DNA of 64,000 nt, taken from assembly GCA_013396755.1 (NCBI GenBank), contig VWZF01004872.1:372001-436000 (forward strand), written 5' to 3'. Both the position numbers and the translations under genes were made by a program. Shown piece after piece: positions 63,101 to 64,000 of the stretch (positions are counted from its first letter, which is position 1; each line of letters begins with the position of its first letter). The notes under the pieces are model-generated. The model was not told the origin of the DNA. It ran no database searches and worked only from the letters and a program-made list of their open reading frames with translations. This stretch comes from Sclerurus mexicanus. Taxonomy: Eukaryota; Chordata; Aves; Passeriformes; Furnariidae.

Positions 63101-64000
63101 ACACCCAGTTACTTTTGCTTTCCAAAGCTTCTTTTGCCATTCCTATTGTGCTTTTCTATAAATTAAATATTTGCTGCTGCAAAGTTGCAGTATAAATAAG
63201 CATGGAGGCAAACCTGATAAATGCTCAACAATAATGTGCAGATCTATAGAAACCCTTACATTTTTCACTGCCTGTAAACAAAATCATTTTCATGTTAGAG
63301 CATTTCTTATGTTCGCAGAACAACTCTTATCAATTCTGAGTTCAATACTAATCCTGGCATGAATATACAGGAAATAGATTGAATTTCTAACAGGAATGCT
63401 AAGGTCCCAATTTAGTGATCATTAAAAGTCACTAAATGATGCAAAGCTTCCTGCAATCCAAAGTCTTTTTTCCCATTTACACTCAGGCCCTCTAGACCTT
63501 GCTAAAGCTGCCCAAGAAGTTGGATTTAGAGTTCAAAGGCATTATCTACAAATCACTGCAAAAAGTTTTGGAAGGAGATGACATTCCAGATTAAAAAAAA
63601 AAAAAACAACAAACAAACAAAAAAATTAACAAAACAAAAAAATCCAAGAAATGGCATTCAGAGGTTGACACATGGGCAAAGTATAAATGAAAAAGAAAAT
63701 TTTGAGAAGGTAAACCCATGACTTCCAATATCATTGAAACCACTTAGGAATTTGGCAGATCAGGTTGTTCCATTACTGGAACAACGTAGGAACAGCTGGG
63801 GACTATGATAAATGCCCTGAAGCCTAGACTGTGGCTTAATGTCTGAGATCTGTGGTCTTCTCAACACGAGGTAATTACCTTTTTTTTTCATCTGTGCAAC
63901 ACTGTGAAAAGATGTTGGCAGGTCAACAAGGAATCAATAGTCCAATCAATACTTTCTTAAGATGGTCATTGAGAAAGTGCCAGTGATTTTTCCTTATTCT
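60111..64000. other. Unique AT-rich non-coding stretch
   Basis: No supported gene. A minus-strand frame of 118 codons (61401-61757) has a leucine-rich start but no splice context or family resemblance. A-rich low complexity lies at 60489-60506 and 63593-63647. An AC/CCCTCC-rich patch lies at 63069-63108. No terminal gene fragment is visible at the window end. Confidence 0.65.

Overview
The window looks like bird nuclear DNA. It is AT-rich and CpG-poor, and it carries several CR1 non-LTR retrotransposon fragments, three of which end in the ATTCTATGA-type 3' octamers typical of avian CR1. It also holds an LTR with its own TATA box, polyadenylation signal and primer-binding-site-like sequence, and a second fragment beginning TGTGCTGGTTT, an LTR start I associate with neoavian and especially passerine endogenous retroviruses. 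The species assignment is inference. Two single N characters (2506 and 18670) look like closed assembly gaps, and both lie in LTR sequence.

I see no convincing protein-coding gene, no rRNA, no tRNA, no CpG island and no CRISPR array. Almost every open frame over 100 codons is either chance in AT-rich DNA or a frame, often antisense, of a CR1 copy. The window is best read as intergenic desert or the inside of a very large intron.

Layout. 1-1.66 kb: unique sequence. 1.66-2.24 kb: old CR1 3' end, minus strand. 2.25-2.94 kb: retroviral leader remnant plus LTR, minus strand, with a (CA)n microsatellite in the U5-like part. 4.88-5.85 kb: a cluster of coding-like frames with phase-compatible splice-like boundaries, minus strand, unidentified. 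9.18-9.48 kb: a 99-codon minus-strand frame with one predicted membrane segment. 11.1-11.3 kb: degenerate MIR/CORE-SINE-like element. 12.9-13.0 kb: perfect 43-bp tandem duplication. 18.58-18.67 kb: LTR start cut by an N. 23.25-23.77 kb: two splice-bounded frames, minus strand. 24.17-25.02 kb: CR1 copy A, plus strand. 30.95-33.69 kb: CR1 copy B, minus strand, about 2.7 kb with recognisable endonuclease and reverse transcriptase, frameshifted and catalytically broken. 37.3-38.2 kb: ancient CR1, minus strand. 49.1-49.46 kb: CR1 copy C, minus strand. 51.26-51.33 kb: (TGGA)18. 52.96-53.10 kb: CR1 copy D, plus strand. 59.3-60.1 kb: ancient CR1, plus strand. The rest is unique AT-rich sequence with short simple repeats and small hairpins.

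The recognisable content is a layered record of retrotransposition: at least three age classes of CR1 in both orientations, two LTR remnants and one older SINE-like element. No novel gene system is demonstrated. The observations most worth checking are the phase-compatible exon-like chain at 4.88-5.70 kb, the exon-like pair at 23.38-23.77 kb, and the LTR fragment that stops at an assembly N.
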